Of a stretch of 64,000 bases of DNA, positions 52,281 through 61,491 are shown in pieces. Source of the DNA: CAYVTZ01 sp964454685 (GTDB lineage Bacteria; Bacillota; Clostridia; Christensenellales; Christensenellaceae). Location of the stretch: assembly GCA_964454685.1 (NCBI GenBank), contig CAYVTZ010000012.1, positions 1 to 64,000 of the forward strand, given 5' to 3'. The notes under the pieces were generated by a model that made no database searches, had not been told where the DNA came from, and was given only the letters and a program-made list of their open reading frames with translations. A program made the position numbers and the translations under genes. How positions within the stretch are numbered: the first letter of the stretch is position 1; the number at the start of each line of letters is the position of its first letter.

Positions 52281-53435
52281 CTACCAAGGGCGGCGCGCAT
52301 TGACGAAGTTGCGCGTGAACCAACTGCCGGTGCCGTCACGTTTGACGACCTTGCCGTTAGAGGAGGACGCATCAATGACCATGCCGTTTCCGATGTAGAT
52401 AGCAACGTGCCCGATGGTGCCGCGCGCACGATAGAACACGAGATCACCGCGTTGCAGATCGTCCCACTTGACCGACTCCCACTTGGAATTTTTAGAAAAA
52501 CCTGCCGCGTTGAGGCGACCCGTGGTGGAGCCTGCCTCACGCAGACAATAGGTGACCAAACCGCTACAATCAAAGCTGTTGGGACCTGCCGCGCCCCAAA
52601 CATACGGCTCGCCGACTTGATCCTCTGCGGCTGCAATGAACTTTTCGATGCTGCCCTTGCGCGCGACCTGCACGGCCTTTTCGGGCGAGGGTTTGGCATC
52701 TGCGGAGTAGATGAGGCTGAGGGTATACTCTCCCGTTTTGCCGTCTACGCCGAGATCATTATTTTTCTGAAAGGTTTTGACTGCTTCTGCCGTTTGATCG
52801 CCATAAAAGCCGGTGGCATTGGCAACGGAGAGATAGCCAAGCTCCATGAGGCGCTCTTGCAGCATATCCACATCGCCGCCTTCCGTGCCTTGCAGCAAGG
52901 TATAGCGCTTTGCGTCTTCTGAATAGATGAGGGCAAGCGTTTGCGGGCCGCACACGCCGTCCATTTCCAGACCGTGCTGGCGCTGGAAATAACGCACCGC
53001 GCCTTCCGTAGCGGGGCCGAACAGCAATGTTGGCTCGTCAATATCCAAATAACCAAGATCCATCAGGCGTTCCTGCAGCTTTGTCACCTCTGCACTTTCC
53101 ATACCGCGTTTGAGCGTCGGATCCGGCGTGGGTGTAGGGGCGACGGTTGGCTGCGGCGTGGCGGTTGGTGCGGGCGCAGGAGTTGCGCTTGGCACTTCGG
53201 CCGCCGCAGACGGTGTATCTGCCTGCAAGGATTCCGGCTGTGCCTTAGGCAGGAAAAGATTTCCGCCCAGCGTGAATAACAACACAAGCGCGACCGCCGC
53301 GGCTGCGCCGCCGAAAATCACGATCTTCCATTTGTTACCCATGCGATACCAGCCGATACGAATGCGGCGGAACAACTGGTTTTTACCGCCATAACGAACA
53401 TACTTCGGGCTCTTTGCCGAATATCTTCTGCGCAT
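52281..53435 (-). CDS. NlpC/P60 endopeptidase with two peptidoglycan-binding domains
   Basis: The 384-residue protein has one membrane helix (about 38-57), a Pro/Ala/Thr linker and two PG_binding_1 repeats (LQERLMDLGYL and LQERLMELGYL). The C-terminal NlpC/P60 domain contains Cys290 in DCSGLV and His in GHVAIYIG, consistent with cleavage of peptide crosslinks. The membrane anchor suggests action at the cell surface, for example in daughter separation or spore germination; this is inferred. Confidence 0.92.
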   Translation of the reverse strand: MRRRYSAKSPKYVRYGGKNQLFRRIRIGWYRMGNKWKIVIFGGAAAAVALVLLFTLGGNLFLPKAQPESLQADTPSAAAEVPSATPAPAPTATPQPTVAPTPTPDPTLKRGMESAEVTKLQERLMDLGYLDIDEPTLLFGPATEGAVRYFQRQHGLEMDGVCGPQTLALIYSEDAKRYTLLQGTEGGDVDMLQERLMELGYLSVANATGFYGDQTAEAVKTFQKNNDLGVDGKTGEYTLSLIYSADAKPSPEKAVQVARKGSIEKFIAAAEDQVGEPYVWGAAGPNSFDCSGLVTYCLREAGSTTGRLNAAGFSKNSKWESVKWDDLQRGDLVFYRARGTIGHVAIYIGNGMVIDASSSNGKVVKRDGTGSWFTRNFVNARRPW

Positions 53436-53490
53436 GCTTACCTCCGTTGTGCGATTTTAAGAAATTACTATAAAATTAACCTATACTATT

Positions 53491-53530
53491 TTACCGAATC
53501 ATGACCAAAAAGGGAACCTTTTTTCGGTAA
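53491..53530 (-). terminator. nested hairpin after the second L,D-transpeptidase
   Basis: TTACCGAA/TTCGGTAA outer arms enclose an inner AAAAAGG/CCTTTTT hairpin. The T tract is inside the inner hairpin, so it could be a terminator or a strong stop-stable structure. Confidence 0.45.
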
Positions 53531-53559
53531 ATGTTACAAAATAATAACAAAATCTCGAT

Positions 53560-54456
53560 TTAGATGGGCACCGGCTCTGTTTTTCCGGCAAACGCATCGA
53601 TGCTCCAGACATCCGTATGCGGGATTTCCCCTGCTTTTAGATTGGGGCGGTCTTCCGGGAGCGGCGCGCGCACCATACGATCTTTGATGGATTGTAATAT
53701 TTCGTTCCCTTTATTGCCATAGCGCACTTCGACCTCTGTACCCGGCGCGATGTTGTAATACAGCCAGCGCGCATCCGGCACCAGCAAGCGCACACAGCCG
53801 TGCGAGGCGGCTTTGCCTAAATTTTTATAGGAGGAGGTGGTATAGGTTTTTGCGTTGCGCGCGGAATACAGCAGCGAATGAAAATAAATCCGCCCTGTGA
53901 TTTGCGTCCAATACTGCCCGTAGACGTTATCGTTGACAAATAAACCGAAGCGCACCTTATGATCGCCGGATTTGAACGTGCCGGTGGGAGTGGAGTTGCC
54001 ATTGCCGCCGGAGGAGCAGACCATATAACGCACGGGGATCAGATATTGTCCTTGCGCGTCTTTTTCAAACACTATAACAAGCTGATACCGCAAATCCACC
54101 ACGACACGATAAGTACCCGCGGGCGGATAGTCCACGACTTTTTCGTACACACCATTGTCGCCGACCAACTCTTCAAAGCTCATGGTCGTGGTGGGTGCGA
54201 GTTCTTCAAAGGTGCGGGGAACCGGCGTTGGTTCGGGAGTTGGCTCCGGCGTGGGAATGGGGGTTGGCTCCGCTGTTGGAATGGGAGTTGGATCGGGTGT
54301 GTATGTGGGCGCAGGTTCCTGCGAGGCTTGCGGCACAACGACCGTGGGTTCCGGTGCGCGATCGGGCATACGAAAACGGGTAAGCGGCGATAGTGCGCAG
54401 CTTGAGCAGAACGCGAACACGGTGAGCATTAGAATCAGAAGTGGTATTTTTTTCAT
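53560..54456 (-). CDS. lipoprotein L,D-transpeptidase
   Basis: The 298-residue product has a lipobox (CSSC) and a Pro-rich linker of TPEPT repeats. The YkuD domain carries active-site SHGCVRL at about residue 219-225 and YFHSLLYSARNAKTY before it. It differs from the one at 50055 in lacking SH3 repeats and being lipid-anchored. The start at 54456 follows AGGATTGCAAGC. It has a promoter at 54519-54547. Confidence 0.9.
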   Translation of the reverse strand: MKKIPLLILMLTVFAFCSSCALSPLTRFRMPDRAPEPTVVVPQASQEPAPTYTPDPTPIPTAEPTPIPTPEPTPEPTPVPRTFEELAPTTTMSFEELVGDNGVYEKVVDYPPAGTYRVVVDLRYQLVIVFEKDAQGQYLIPVRYMVCSSGGNGNSTPTGTFKSGDHKVRFGLFVNDNVYGQYWTQITGRIYFHSLLYSARNAKTYTTSSYKNLGKAASHGCVRLLVPDARWLYYNIAPGTEVEVRYGNKGNEILQSIKDRMVRAPLPEDRPNLKAGEIPHTDVWSIDAFAGKTEPVPI

Positions 54457-54518
54457 GCTTGCAATCCTATCGTGGAGTTGTTTTGATGAAAGCTGTTCCA
54501 TGATTTTGCTATGACATC

Positions 54519-54547
54519 ATTATACAGGATTGCGCATCAGGTAGCAA
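54519..54547 (-). promoter_or_regulatory. promoter of the lipoprotein L,D-transpeptidase
   Basis: On the minus strand TTGCTA and TATAAT are 17 bases apart. Confidence 0.65.
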
Positions 54548-54617
54548 GGCGTTTTGCGCGCGCCGTGCGTGCATCATAAAAAAATGCACAGATGCTCACT
54601 TGTGTGGGGGAAATATG

Positions 54618-54646
54618 TTGCAAAGATGCGCCGGGTGCGATATGAT
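54618..54646 (+). promoter_or_regulatory. promoter of the sugar-phosphate isomerase gene
   Basis: TTGCAA at 54618-54623 and TATGAT at 54641-54646 are 17 bases apart. The leader to 54816 is about 160 bases and has no clear motif. Confidence 0.6.
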
Positions 54647-54815
54647 GAGTTTGTGATTTGTGCGCGGCGGATTCGCCGACGGGTTTTTTGAGATTTCGTG
54701 TTTTAAAATTGAGGAATATGTTTTGGAGCAGCCAAAGCTAGTTGATTGCCGCGAGCGGTGTATGCATTGCGGGAATCACTGCATCTACACCAAAGAAATC
54801 GGGAGGAAACGAGAG

Positions 54816-55664
54816 ATGAAGGTAGGCGTTTTTTTGGCGTTGCAGCCCTATACCACACTGGAAGCGAACCTTGCGCTGGCAAAGGAGGCGGGCTTTGACA
54901 CGGCGGACATCACGGACACCCATGCGGGCGGAAGTATGTTTGGCTCGGCGGGTCTTGCCGCGACGGTGAGCCTGGACGACAATCCGTTTGAAGTCAAACG
55001 CAGATTTGAGGCGTTTGGCATGTCCATTTCGACAGTGTGCGCGCACGGAGCCTTGCTGGAGCCTTCCAGCCCTGCAAAGTTTGCCACGGCAGAGATCATG
55101 AAGGCGGTGAAATTTGCCGCTGCGATCGGCGTGCGTGATGTGGTGACAACCGAAAGCGAAGCGGAAAGCGAATGGGCGAAGAAATTAACCTATGACCAAT
55201 GCGTGTTTACGGTTGCGGAGAAGCTGTATACACCTTGCAAGATGGCGGCCGACTATGGTGTGAAAATCTGCATGGAACCGCACGGACCACTGACGGATTC
55301 CATTCAGGGCATCGGTGACGTGATGGACATGCTGGGCAACATTGAATCCATTGGCGTGAACATGGATACGGGAAATAGCTGGCTGGGCGGAACCGATCCG
55401 GTAGAGCTGGCGAAGAAATACAAGGATCGCATTTACCACATCCACTGGAAGGATTTGGGAGAGGAATGGATTGCGCGGCGCGGCAAACAATTCGGCTGCG
55501 GTTTTTCCACGATTGCGCTGGGCACGGGTGTGATTGACGTGAAGGGCGTGATTGATGTGCTCAAAGACAGTGATCAGATTCACAACTCAACGCTGGAAAT
55601 CGCAGGAACGCCGGAGCTTTTGCGCGAGAGTGCGGCGTATGCATACAAACACTGGAACGCCTGA
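54816..55664 (+). CDS. sugar phosphate isomerase/epimerase (TIM barrel)
   Basis: The 282-residue protein has the xylose-isomerase-like TIM-barrel pattern of sugar phosphate isomerases/epimerases: KVGVFLALQPYTTLEANLAL, GFDTADITDTH, CMEPHGPLTD, VNMDTGNSWLGGTDPVE and IHWKDLG. The metal-binding Glu, His and Asp occur in these blocks. GGAGGAAACGAGAG precedes the ATG at 54816. It is followed by a terminator at 55733. Confidence 0.88.
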   Translation: MKVGVFLALQPYTTLEANLALAKEAGFDTADITDTHAGGSMFGSAGLAATVSLDDNPFEVKRRFEAFGMSISTVCAHGALLEPSSPAKFATAEIMKAVKFAAAIGVRDVVTTESEAESEWAKKLTYDQCVFTVAEKLYTPCKMAADYGVKICMEPHGPLTDSIQGIGDVMDMLGNIESIGVNMDTGNSWLGGTDPVELAKKYKDRIYHIHWKDLGEEWIARRGKQFGCGFSTIALGTGVIDVKGVIDVLKDSDQIHNSTLEIAGTPELLRESAAYAYKHWNA

Positions 55665-55732
55665 CGATGAGGGCGAGGAAGCAAAATTCATCTGCAACGC
55701 CCTGATTGGGTGATTACAAAATCGTATTGTAC

Positions 55733-55773
55733 AAAAAACTGTGCGGTAATTCCTGTTTGCCCACAGTTTTTTT
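55733..55773 (+). terminator. intrinsic terminator after the sugar isomerase
   Basis: AAAAAACTGTG and CACAGTTTTTT flank an 18-base loop, with T residues at the 3' end. Possible -10 TATCAT for copA follows at 55778, and a TTTCTTTTT/AAAAAAGAAA repeat at 55815; no metal-regulator site is evident up to 55960. Confidence 0.6.
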
Positions 55774-55960
55774 GTGGTATCATCAAAGTAACGGCGTGTG
55801 AGAGATACATTCTTTTCTTTTTAGAAAAAAGAAAAATCAATTAAAATTTTGCGGGGCTGGGGAATGGCATGGAGCAAAGCGCGAAGGATGCAGGGGAAAA
55901 AGAGGCGCAACGACGCGATTAGATCGGGGTAGCGACGCTACGAAAACATAAGGAGAAAAA

Positions 55961-58597
55961 ATGCGACAGGAATTTGTTGTAACGGGCATGAATTGTGCGG
56001 CATGCGCTGCAAATGTGGAAAAGACCGTGCGCAAGGTGGACGGCGTGCGGCAGGCGGACGTGAATCTGCTGACGGGCGCTATGAGCGTAGAGGGTGATTT
56101 TGACGCGGATGCAGTGGCGGACGCGGTGGAAAAGGCAGGATTTCACGCGGAGGTTAAGCAGGCACGAACGGTACAATACACTGTAACGGGCATGAATTGT
56201 GCGGCATGCGCTGCAAATGTGGAAAAGACCGTGCGCAAGGTGGACGGCGTGCGGCAGGCGGACGTGAATCTGCTGACGGGCGCTATGAGCGTAGAGGGTG
56301 ATTTTGACGCGGATGCAGTGGCGGACGCGGTGGAAAAGGCAGGATTTCACGCGGAGGTTAAGCAGGCGTTGCGAGAGCTGCATTATCACATTACAGGCAT
56401 GAGTTGTGCTTCTTGTGCGGCGGGGCTGGAAAAGGCGTTGGGCGCACTGGACGGTGTGCGCTCCGTGACGGTGAACATTGCAACGGAGCAGATGGACCTT
56501 GCGTTTGATGAAGCTGTGACGAGCGCGGCGCGCATTCGTGAAGTGATACAGCAGCAGGGATTTGGCTGGGAGAGTGAAAGCAAGCAGGCAGATACGGCGC
56601 AGCAGCAACAGGAGTTAAAGGGCATGTGGCGGCGGTTTATTGTGGCGGCGGTGTTTACCGTGCCGCTGCTGTATATTGCGATGATCCCGATGCTGCCTTT
56701 TGCCATGCCGTATCCGCCGGGGCTTTTGCCGGACGCGAATCCGCTGTTGTTTGCGCTGGTGCAGATTGCGCTGGTGGTGCCGGTGATGATTGCGGGGCGT
56801 CGCTTTTACACCGTGGGATTTCCGGCGCTGTTTCGCCGTGTGCCCAACATGGACAGCTTGATTGCCATTGGCAGTGCGGCAGCGTTTGGGTACAGCATTT
56901 ATGCGACGGTGATGATTGCGTTGGGGGATGCGCACTTTGCGCACAGCCTATACTTTGAGACGGCAGGCACCATCATCACGCTGATACTGCTGGGAAAAAC
57001 ACTGGAAGCGGTGTCCAAGGGCAAGACCTCTGATGCGATCAAAAAGCTGATGGCACTTGCGCCGCAGACGGCAATTCTGCTGCAGGACGGCGTAGAAGTG
57101 GAAGTGAGCGTGGAAGAGGTGGAGCGCGGCGATGTCATCATTGTGAAGCCGGGGGCGAAGATTCCGGTGGATGGTGTGGTGCTGGAGGGTGCGAGCGCGG
57201 TGGATGAATCCATGCTGACGGGAGAAAGCATTCCGGTGGAAAAAAGCGTGGGCGATAAGGTGTTTGCGGCGGGCATCAACACCAGTGGCGTATTGAAATT
57301 CCGCGCAACGGAAATCGGCGAGGCAACGGCGCTGGCGCAGGTGATTGCGCTGGTGCGCGATGCGCAGGGGAAAAAGGCGCCGGTCGCGCGGCTGGCAGAT
57401 GTGATTTCGGGATATTTTGTGCCGGTGGTGATGATCATTGCTGCGGCTTCGTTTGTGGTTTGGATGATTTCAGGCGCGAGTGCGGATTTTTCGCTTACGG
57501 TGCTCATTTCCGTGCTGGTGATCGCTTGTCCGTGTGCGCTTGGGCTGGCGACGCCGACCGCGATTATGGTGGGAACGGGCAAGGGTGCGGAATATGGCGT
57601 GCTCATCAAAGGCGGGGAAGCGCTGGAGACGTTGCAGAAAGTGGAGGTGGTGGTGCTGGATAAGACCGGAACGGTGACAGAAGGCAAGCCGCAGGTGACG
57701 GACTGCATTGCGGCGGCAGGTGTGGAGCAAAGCACACTGCTGCACACTGCGGCAACGGCGGAACAGCATTCGGAGCATCCGCTGGCACTGGCAGTGCTGC
57801 GAGCAGCGCGGGAGCAGGGACTGGAGCCGGCGCAGACACAGCAATTTCAGGCGCTGACAGGTTCGGGTGTGGAGGCCGTGATGGAAGGCCAGCGCATTCT
57901 GCTGGGCAATGAGCGCTTGATGGCGGAGCAGGGCATAGTGGTGGAGCCTATGCTAGGTGAGGTGCAGCGGCTGGCGGAGGAAGGCAAGACGCCTGTGTTT
58001 GTGGCGCTGGATGGCCGACTGCTGGGTGTGATTGCCATTGCGGACGTGGTACGGGAAGGCAGCGCGCAGGCCATTGCGCAGCTTATAGCGATGGGTAAGC
58101 GCGTGATGATGATTACCGGAGACAATGAGCGCACAGCGCGCGCGGTTGCGAAGATTGCAGGAATCACGGAGGTGATTGCGCAGACGTTACCCGAGCACAA
58201 AGCAAGCGCCATCGAGGCATTGCAGCAGCAGGGGTTGCGCGTTGCCATGGTGGGTGACGGCATCAACGATGCGCCTGCATTGGCGCGTGCGGATGTGGGA
58301 ATTGCGATTGGAAGCGGCACGGATGTTGCCATTGAATCGGCGGATGTGGTGCTGATGCACCATGATTTGCGGGATGTGGCGCTCGCGTTGCGGCTGTCTG
58401 CACGCACCATGCGTATCATCAAGCAGAACCTGTTTTGGGCGTTTGCCTACAACTGTGCGGGCATTCCCATTGCGGCAGGTTTACTGTATGCGTTTGGCGG
58501 TCCGCTGCTCAACCCCATGCTGGCTGCTGCGGCGATGTCGCTTTCGTCGGTGACGGTGCTGCTGAATGCGCTGCGATTGCGGGCATTCAAACCGTGA
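55961..58597 (+). CDS. copA: copper-exporting P1B-type ATPase with three metal-binding domains
   Basis: The 878-residue pump exports copper using ATP. Three N-terminal HMA domains carry Cys12/15, Cys80/83 and Cys149/152 (GMNCAAC twice, GMSCASC). The core has TGES, the transport-site Cys523-Pro-Cys525, Asp567 in DKTGTVTEG (phosphorylated) and GDGINDAPAL near the end, with eight predicted membrane helices. The first two HMA domains are encoded by a perfect 185-bp direct repeat. AGGAG precedes the ATG. No CopZ, CopY or CsoR gene is visible beside it. Confidence 0.96.
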   Translation: MRQEFVVTGMNCAACAANVEKTVRKVDGVRQADVNLLTGAMSVEGDFDADAVADAVEKAGFHAEVKQARTVQYTVTGMNCAACAANVEKTVRKVDGVRQADVNLLTGAMSVEGDFDADAVADAVEKAGFHAEVKQALRELHYHITGMSCASCAAGLEKALGALDGVRSVTVNIATEQMDLAFDEAVTSAARIREVIQQQGFGWESESKQADTAQQQQELKGMWRRFIVAAVFTVPLLYIAMIPMLPFAMPYPPGLLPDANPLLFALVQIALVVPVMIAGRRFYTVGFPALFRRVPNMDSLIAIGSAAAFGYSIYATVMIALGDAHFAHSLYFETAGTIITLILLGKTLEAVSKGKTSDAIKKLMALAPQTAILLQDGVEVEVSVEEVERGDVIIVKPGAKIPVDGVVLEGASAVDESMLTGESIPVEKSVGDKVFAAGINTSGVLKFRATEIGEATALAQVIALVRDAQGKKAPVARLADVISGYFVPVVMIIAAASFVVWMISGASADFSLTVLISVLVIACPCALGLATPTAIMVGTGKGAEYGVLIKGGEALETLQKVEVVVLDKTGTVTEGKPQVTDCIAAAGVEQSTLLHTAATAEQHSEHPLALAVLRAAREQGLEPAQTQQFQALTGSGVEAVMEGQRILLGNERLMAEQGIVVEPMLGEVQRLAEEGKTPVFVALDGRLLGVIAIADVVREGSAQAIAQLIAMGKRVMMITGDNERTARAVAKIAGITEVIAQTLPEHKASAIEALQQQGLRVAMVGDGINDAPALARADVGIAIGSGTDVAIESADVVLMHHDLRDVALALRLSARTMRIIKQNLFWAFAYNCAGIPIAAGLLYAFGGPLLNPMLAAAAMSLSSVTVLLNALRLRAFKP
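55979..56163 (+). repeat. direct repeat unit 1 in copA
   Basis: This 185-base unit encodes most of HMA domain 1 and is identical over its whole length to the unit at 56183-56367. The offset is 204 bases, 68 codons. Confidence 0.95.
56183..56367 (+). repeat. direct repeat unit 2 in copA
   Basis: Identical copy of the unit at 55979-56163, encoding HMA domain 2. The third HMA domain is clearly diverged, so the duplication is recent or kept by gene conversion. Confidence 0.95.
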
Positions 58598-58734
58598 ATG
58601 TGTGACTTCTGCTTGCAGCGGTTTCACGGGATATGAGACAGGTAAAATTTTTGATAAATTGTTATAAAAAGAGGAAAACGACGTATCAATGTATAACACT
58701 ATAAGGACAGGCGATGAGCCGAAAGGAGACTACG

Positions 58735-59091
58735 ATGTCGAACTTTGAAGAATTTGGAAAAAAGACGGACGCATTTATGGACAAGGTTCAGGAGAAAGGC
58801 ATTGATTTGTTTTTCCATGCTGCTGCTGCGGCGGAAAAGGCGGCAGATTTAGCACATGCGGCGGCTGTGGAAGCGGCGCAGAAGGCTAAGGAAGCCTATG
58901 AATCCGGCACTGACCACGCAAAGAAGCTTGCGAAAGAATCCGCAGAGAAGGCGGCGGAGCTTGCGGAGAAAGCGGCGAAGGCCACCAAGGAGGCTACGCA
59001 GTCTGCGCTGCTCAAAAGCACACAGAAGGCGCAGGAAATTGCGACGAACCTCAACGAAAAAGCGAATGAAAAATTTGGAAAAAAGGAATAG
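58735..59091 (+). CDS. Ala/Lys-rich helical small protein
   Basis: The 118-residue product is nearly all helix, with Ala, Glu and Lys repeats (AAAAEKAADLAHAAAVEAAQ, AEKAAELAEKAAKATKEA), and a short polar start (SNFEEFGKKTDAFM). It looks like an amphipathic coiled coil, like plant LEA or apolipoprotein-like proteins, but this is compositional. AAAGGAG precedes the ATG. It starts a three-gene unit ending at the terminator 59745. Function unknown. Confidence 0.75.
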   Translation: MSNFEEFGKKTDAFMDKVQEKGIDLFFHAAAAAEKAADLAHAAAVEAAQKAKEAYESGTDHAKKLAKESAEKAAELAEKAAKATKEATQSALLKSTQKAQEIATNLNEKANEKFGKKE

Positions 59092-59094
59092 AAG

Positions 59095-59496
59095 ATGTCA
59101 AAGACAACCGATTCGGTCAAAACATTTGGAAAAGAACTGACGGGGCTGGTGGGCAACGCTTTGAAGGAAGCGGCGCACAAGACACGAGATGGCATGATCG
59201 AGCTGGGCGATGCGGTGGCGGCGAAGTCTACACAGATGGTGGAAAGCGCTAAAATCTACACGCATCGCGCGTCACTCAATGACGAATTGCAGAAGAAATA
59301 CCAAAAGCTGGGAGAACTGGCATACTGCAAAGGCGGCATGGATGGCGAAATGGCGGGAGTTGCCGAGGAGATCAAGCGCATTTATGAGGAATTGCAGTCG
59401 CTGGAGATCGCGCTGAATGCGATGAAAGAAGAAAAGCACTGTGAGAAGCAAGCATTGCCCGAACCCGAAAGTGAAGCCGATGACCGAGAAGCATAA
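59095..59496 (+). CDS. small helical protein, coiled coil, unknown function
   Basis: The 133-residue product starts 3 bases after the previous gene. It is charged and helical, with KEAAHKTRDGMIELGDAVAA and DELQKKYQKLGELAYCKGGM, and ends with an acidic stretch. Comparable small helical proteins with a KLGELAY-type centre are common in Clostridia near membrane or stress genes. No enzyme motif is present. Confidence 0.75.
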   Translation: MSKTTDSVKTFGKELTGLVGNALKEAAHKTRDGMIELGDAVAAKSTQMVESAKIYTHRASLNDELQKKYQKLGELAYCKGGMDGEMAGVAEEIKRIYEELQSLEIALNAMKEEKHCEKQALPEPESEADDREA

Positions 59497-59737
59497 GCGG
59501 TTTTCCGCCGGAGAATATGATGCGATTCGCACCTGCATTCGCCGCGTGTGGCGCAAGTCTGCGTGGCTTCATTTGCGTATGACCAATGACATTGATACGC
59601 GCACACGCTCGTTGCTTACCAAAGCGGAACTGGACAAGAGGCTGCGAGAGATTGAAGAGGAGATTGCGGCGGTGCGTGCGGCGTATTTTGTCGAACAAAT
59701 TAGTATGCTTCCGGAGCCGGGGCAAGAGGAAATGTGA
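59480..59737 (+). CDS. small basic/acidic helical protein
   Basis: The 85-residue product overlaps the preceding gene by 17 bases and starts MTEKHKRFSAGEYDAIRTCI. A basic middle (RRVWRKSAWLHLR) is followed by a coiled coil (KAELDKRLREIEEEIAAVRA). The ribosome site (GAAAGTGAAG) is weak; translational coupling is likely. A strong terminator follows. No family recognised. Confidence 0.55.
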   Translation: MTEKHKRFSAGEYDAIRTCIRRVWRKSAWLHLRMTNDIDTRTRSLLTKAELDKRLREIEEEIAAVRAAYFVEQISMLPEPGQEEM

Positions 59738-59744
59738 TGAAAAT

Positions 59745-59779
59745 GAGACGGGCAAAACCATAGTTTCCCGTCTCTTTTT
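59745..59779 (+). terminator. intrinsic terminator after the three small helical genes
   Basis: GAGACGGG and CCCGTCTC form a perfect 8-bp stem, extended by inner AAAC/GTTT pairs, followed by five T residues. Confidence 0.85.
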
Positions 59780-59813
59780 ATATGGATTCGTTTGTGGAGG
59801 TCTGATAGCAAAA

Positions 59814-61454
59814 ATGAAAATGGAATGGCTGAGCCAGAACGGCTGGATTTGGATTGTGGTTGCCGCTGCGGTGGTGATCGTTGCGATTGTGATTGCGGTG
59901 CGCAACTGGCGCAATAAGCGTGAGCAGCGCATAGAGCAGGCGTTTGGAAAAGTGCCCGAGCCGCAAAGTAAATATGACATGGAGAGCATTCGCGCTTATG
60001 CAAAATATTACGAGAAGAATGTGCACTCCGGCGTGCGCGTGGACGAAATCACATGGAGCGATTTGGAAATGGATCGCGTGTTTGAACGGGTGAATGCCTG
60101 CCAAAGCTCGGTGGGGGAAGAATACCTTTATAACGCATTGCACGAGATTGAGCAGAACGAGAAGCTTGAGGAAATCATGCAATGGATGGAACAGGATCCG
60201 GAGCGCAGGCGCGGGGTACAGCGGATTTTAAGATCGGTAGGGAAGCGGCGCGACAATGGATTGGCGCATTTTTTGTTTCATGCGGAGCAGAGTAAGACGG
60301 CGCACCCTGCACTTTTTATTATTTTGGCAATCATTCCCATACTGGCAATAATCAGTATCTTTTTTGTCGGCTGGGCCGGGCTGGCGGCGACCGTTATCGC
60401 GTTTGGAGTGAACGGCTTTGTGTATTACTTTAACAGACAGCTTTTGGAGCATAAGCTGGAAGCGATCCGGTATTTTTCGGCACTGCTGTATGGTGCGAAA
60501 AAGCTATCCAAGATGGATTATGACTTTGAATTGGCGGAGCCTTTGAAGCCGTTTTTGCGTATTGGCGGGTTTATTTCGGGTGGCGCTTCGCAGGGCGTTT
60601 CGGAACTGGAAGTTTTTACGATGTTTTTCAAGATGGTGTTTCATGTGGATCTGATTAAGTACAACTTTGTGGTGAACGTGATGGTGAAGCATCGTGAGGC
60701 GCTAAACCGGATTTTTTGCATTGTGGGTAATACGGATGCTGCTTGTAGCGTGCTTTCCTTCCGGAAAAGTCTGCCGCAGTATTGCTTGCCGGAATTTGAA
60801 GAGAAGAATTTGATTGAGTTTGAGGGGCTTTATCATCCGCTGCTGCGCGAGGCGGTGGGCAATGATGGGTGCATTCGCCAAGGGAGCATTGTAACCGGCT
60901 CGAACGCATCCGGTAAATCCACATTTATCAAGGCGGTGGCGGTCAATCTGATTTTGGCGCAGACCATCAGCACCTGCTGTGGCGCGCGTTTTGTGATGAG
61001 GCACTGTTATGTGGCGAGCTCGATGGCGCTACGCGATGACCTTGTGGCGGGAGAAAGCTACTTTATCACCGAAATCAAGTCCTTGAAGCGGCTGATGAGT
61101 TACTGCCAGGAAACGTATTGCGTTTGCTTTGTGGATGAGATCTTACGCGGAACCAACACGCCGGAGCGCATTGCGGCCTCTGTGGCAGTACTGCGGGAAT
61201 TAAAACGCAGTGGCGGCCTTTGCGTGGTTGCCTCGCACGACATTGAGCTGACGCAAATTCTGGCGCAGGAATATGACAACTATCACTTTTGCGAAACGGT
61301 GCAGGAGGATAAGATCACATTTGACTATCGCCTGAAAGACGGACCCTCCACCACCACCAACGCGATACTGCTGCTGGAGCATTTGGGATTTGACGAGCGC
61401 ACCACGCAGGAGGCGCGGCGGATTTTGCAGGAAAGAAAAGAATCGGGTCAGTAA
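59814..61454 (+). CDS. membrane-anchored MutS-like ATPase
   Basis: The 546-residue protein has one N-terminal membrane helix (about 10-28) and a second hydrophobic pair near 163-205. A MutS core and ATPase follow: Walker A GSNASGKST (about 362-370), Walker B VCFVDEILRGTN and a final VASHDIELT signature. It lacks the MutS mismatch-binding domain I, so it is not mismatch repair MutS. Related membrane MutS-like proteins in Firmicutes have no known function. GGAGG lies 13 bases before the ATG at 59814; it precedes a metallopeptidase gene. Confidence 0.88.
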   Translation: MKMEWLSQNGWIWIVVAAAVVIVAIVIAVRNWRNKREQRIEQAFGKVPEPQSKYDMESIRAYAKYYEKNVHSGVRVDEITWSDLEMDRVFERVNACQSSVGEEYLYNALHEIEQNEKLEEIMQWMEQDPERRRGVQRILRSVGKRRDNGLAHFLFHAEQSKTAHPALFIILAIIPILAIISIFFVGWAGLAATVIAFGVNGFVYYFNRQLLEHKLEAIRYFSALLYGAKKLSKMDYDFELAEPLKPFLRIGGFISGGASQGVSELEVFTMFFKMVFHVDLIKYNFVVNVMVKHREALNRIFCIVGNTDAACSVLSFRKSLPQYCLPEFEEKNLIEFEGLYHPLLREAVGNDGCIRQGSIVTGSNASGKSTFIKAVAVNLILAQTISTCCGARFVMRHCYVASSMALRDDLVAGESYFITEIKSLKRLMSYCQETYCVCFVDEILRGTNTPERIAASVAVLRELKRSGGLCVVASHDIELTQILAQEYDNYHFCETVQEDKITFDYRLKDGPSTTTNAILLLEHLGFDERTTQEARRILQERKESGQ

Positions 61455-61491
61455 CACCGGTTCTTTTGGAGCGCAGAGAAAGCGAGCAGAC

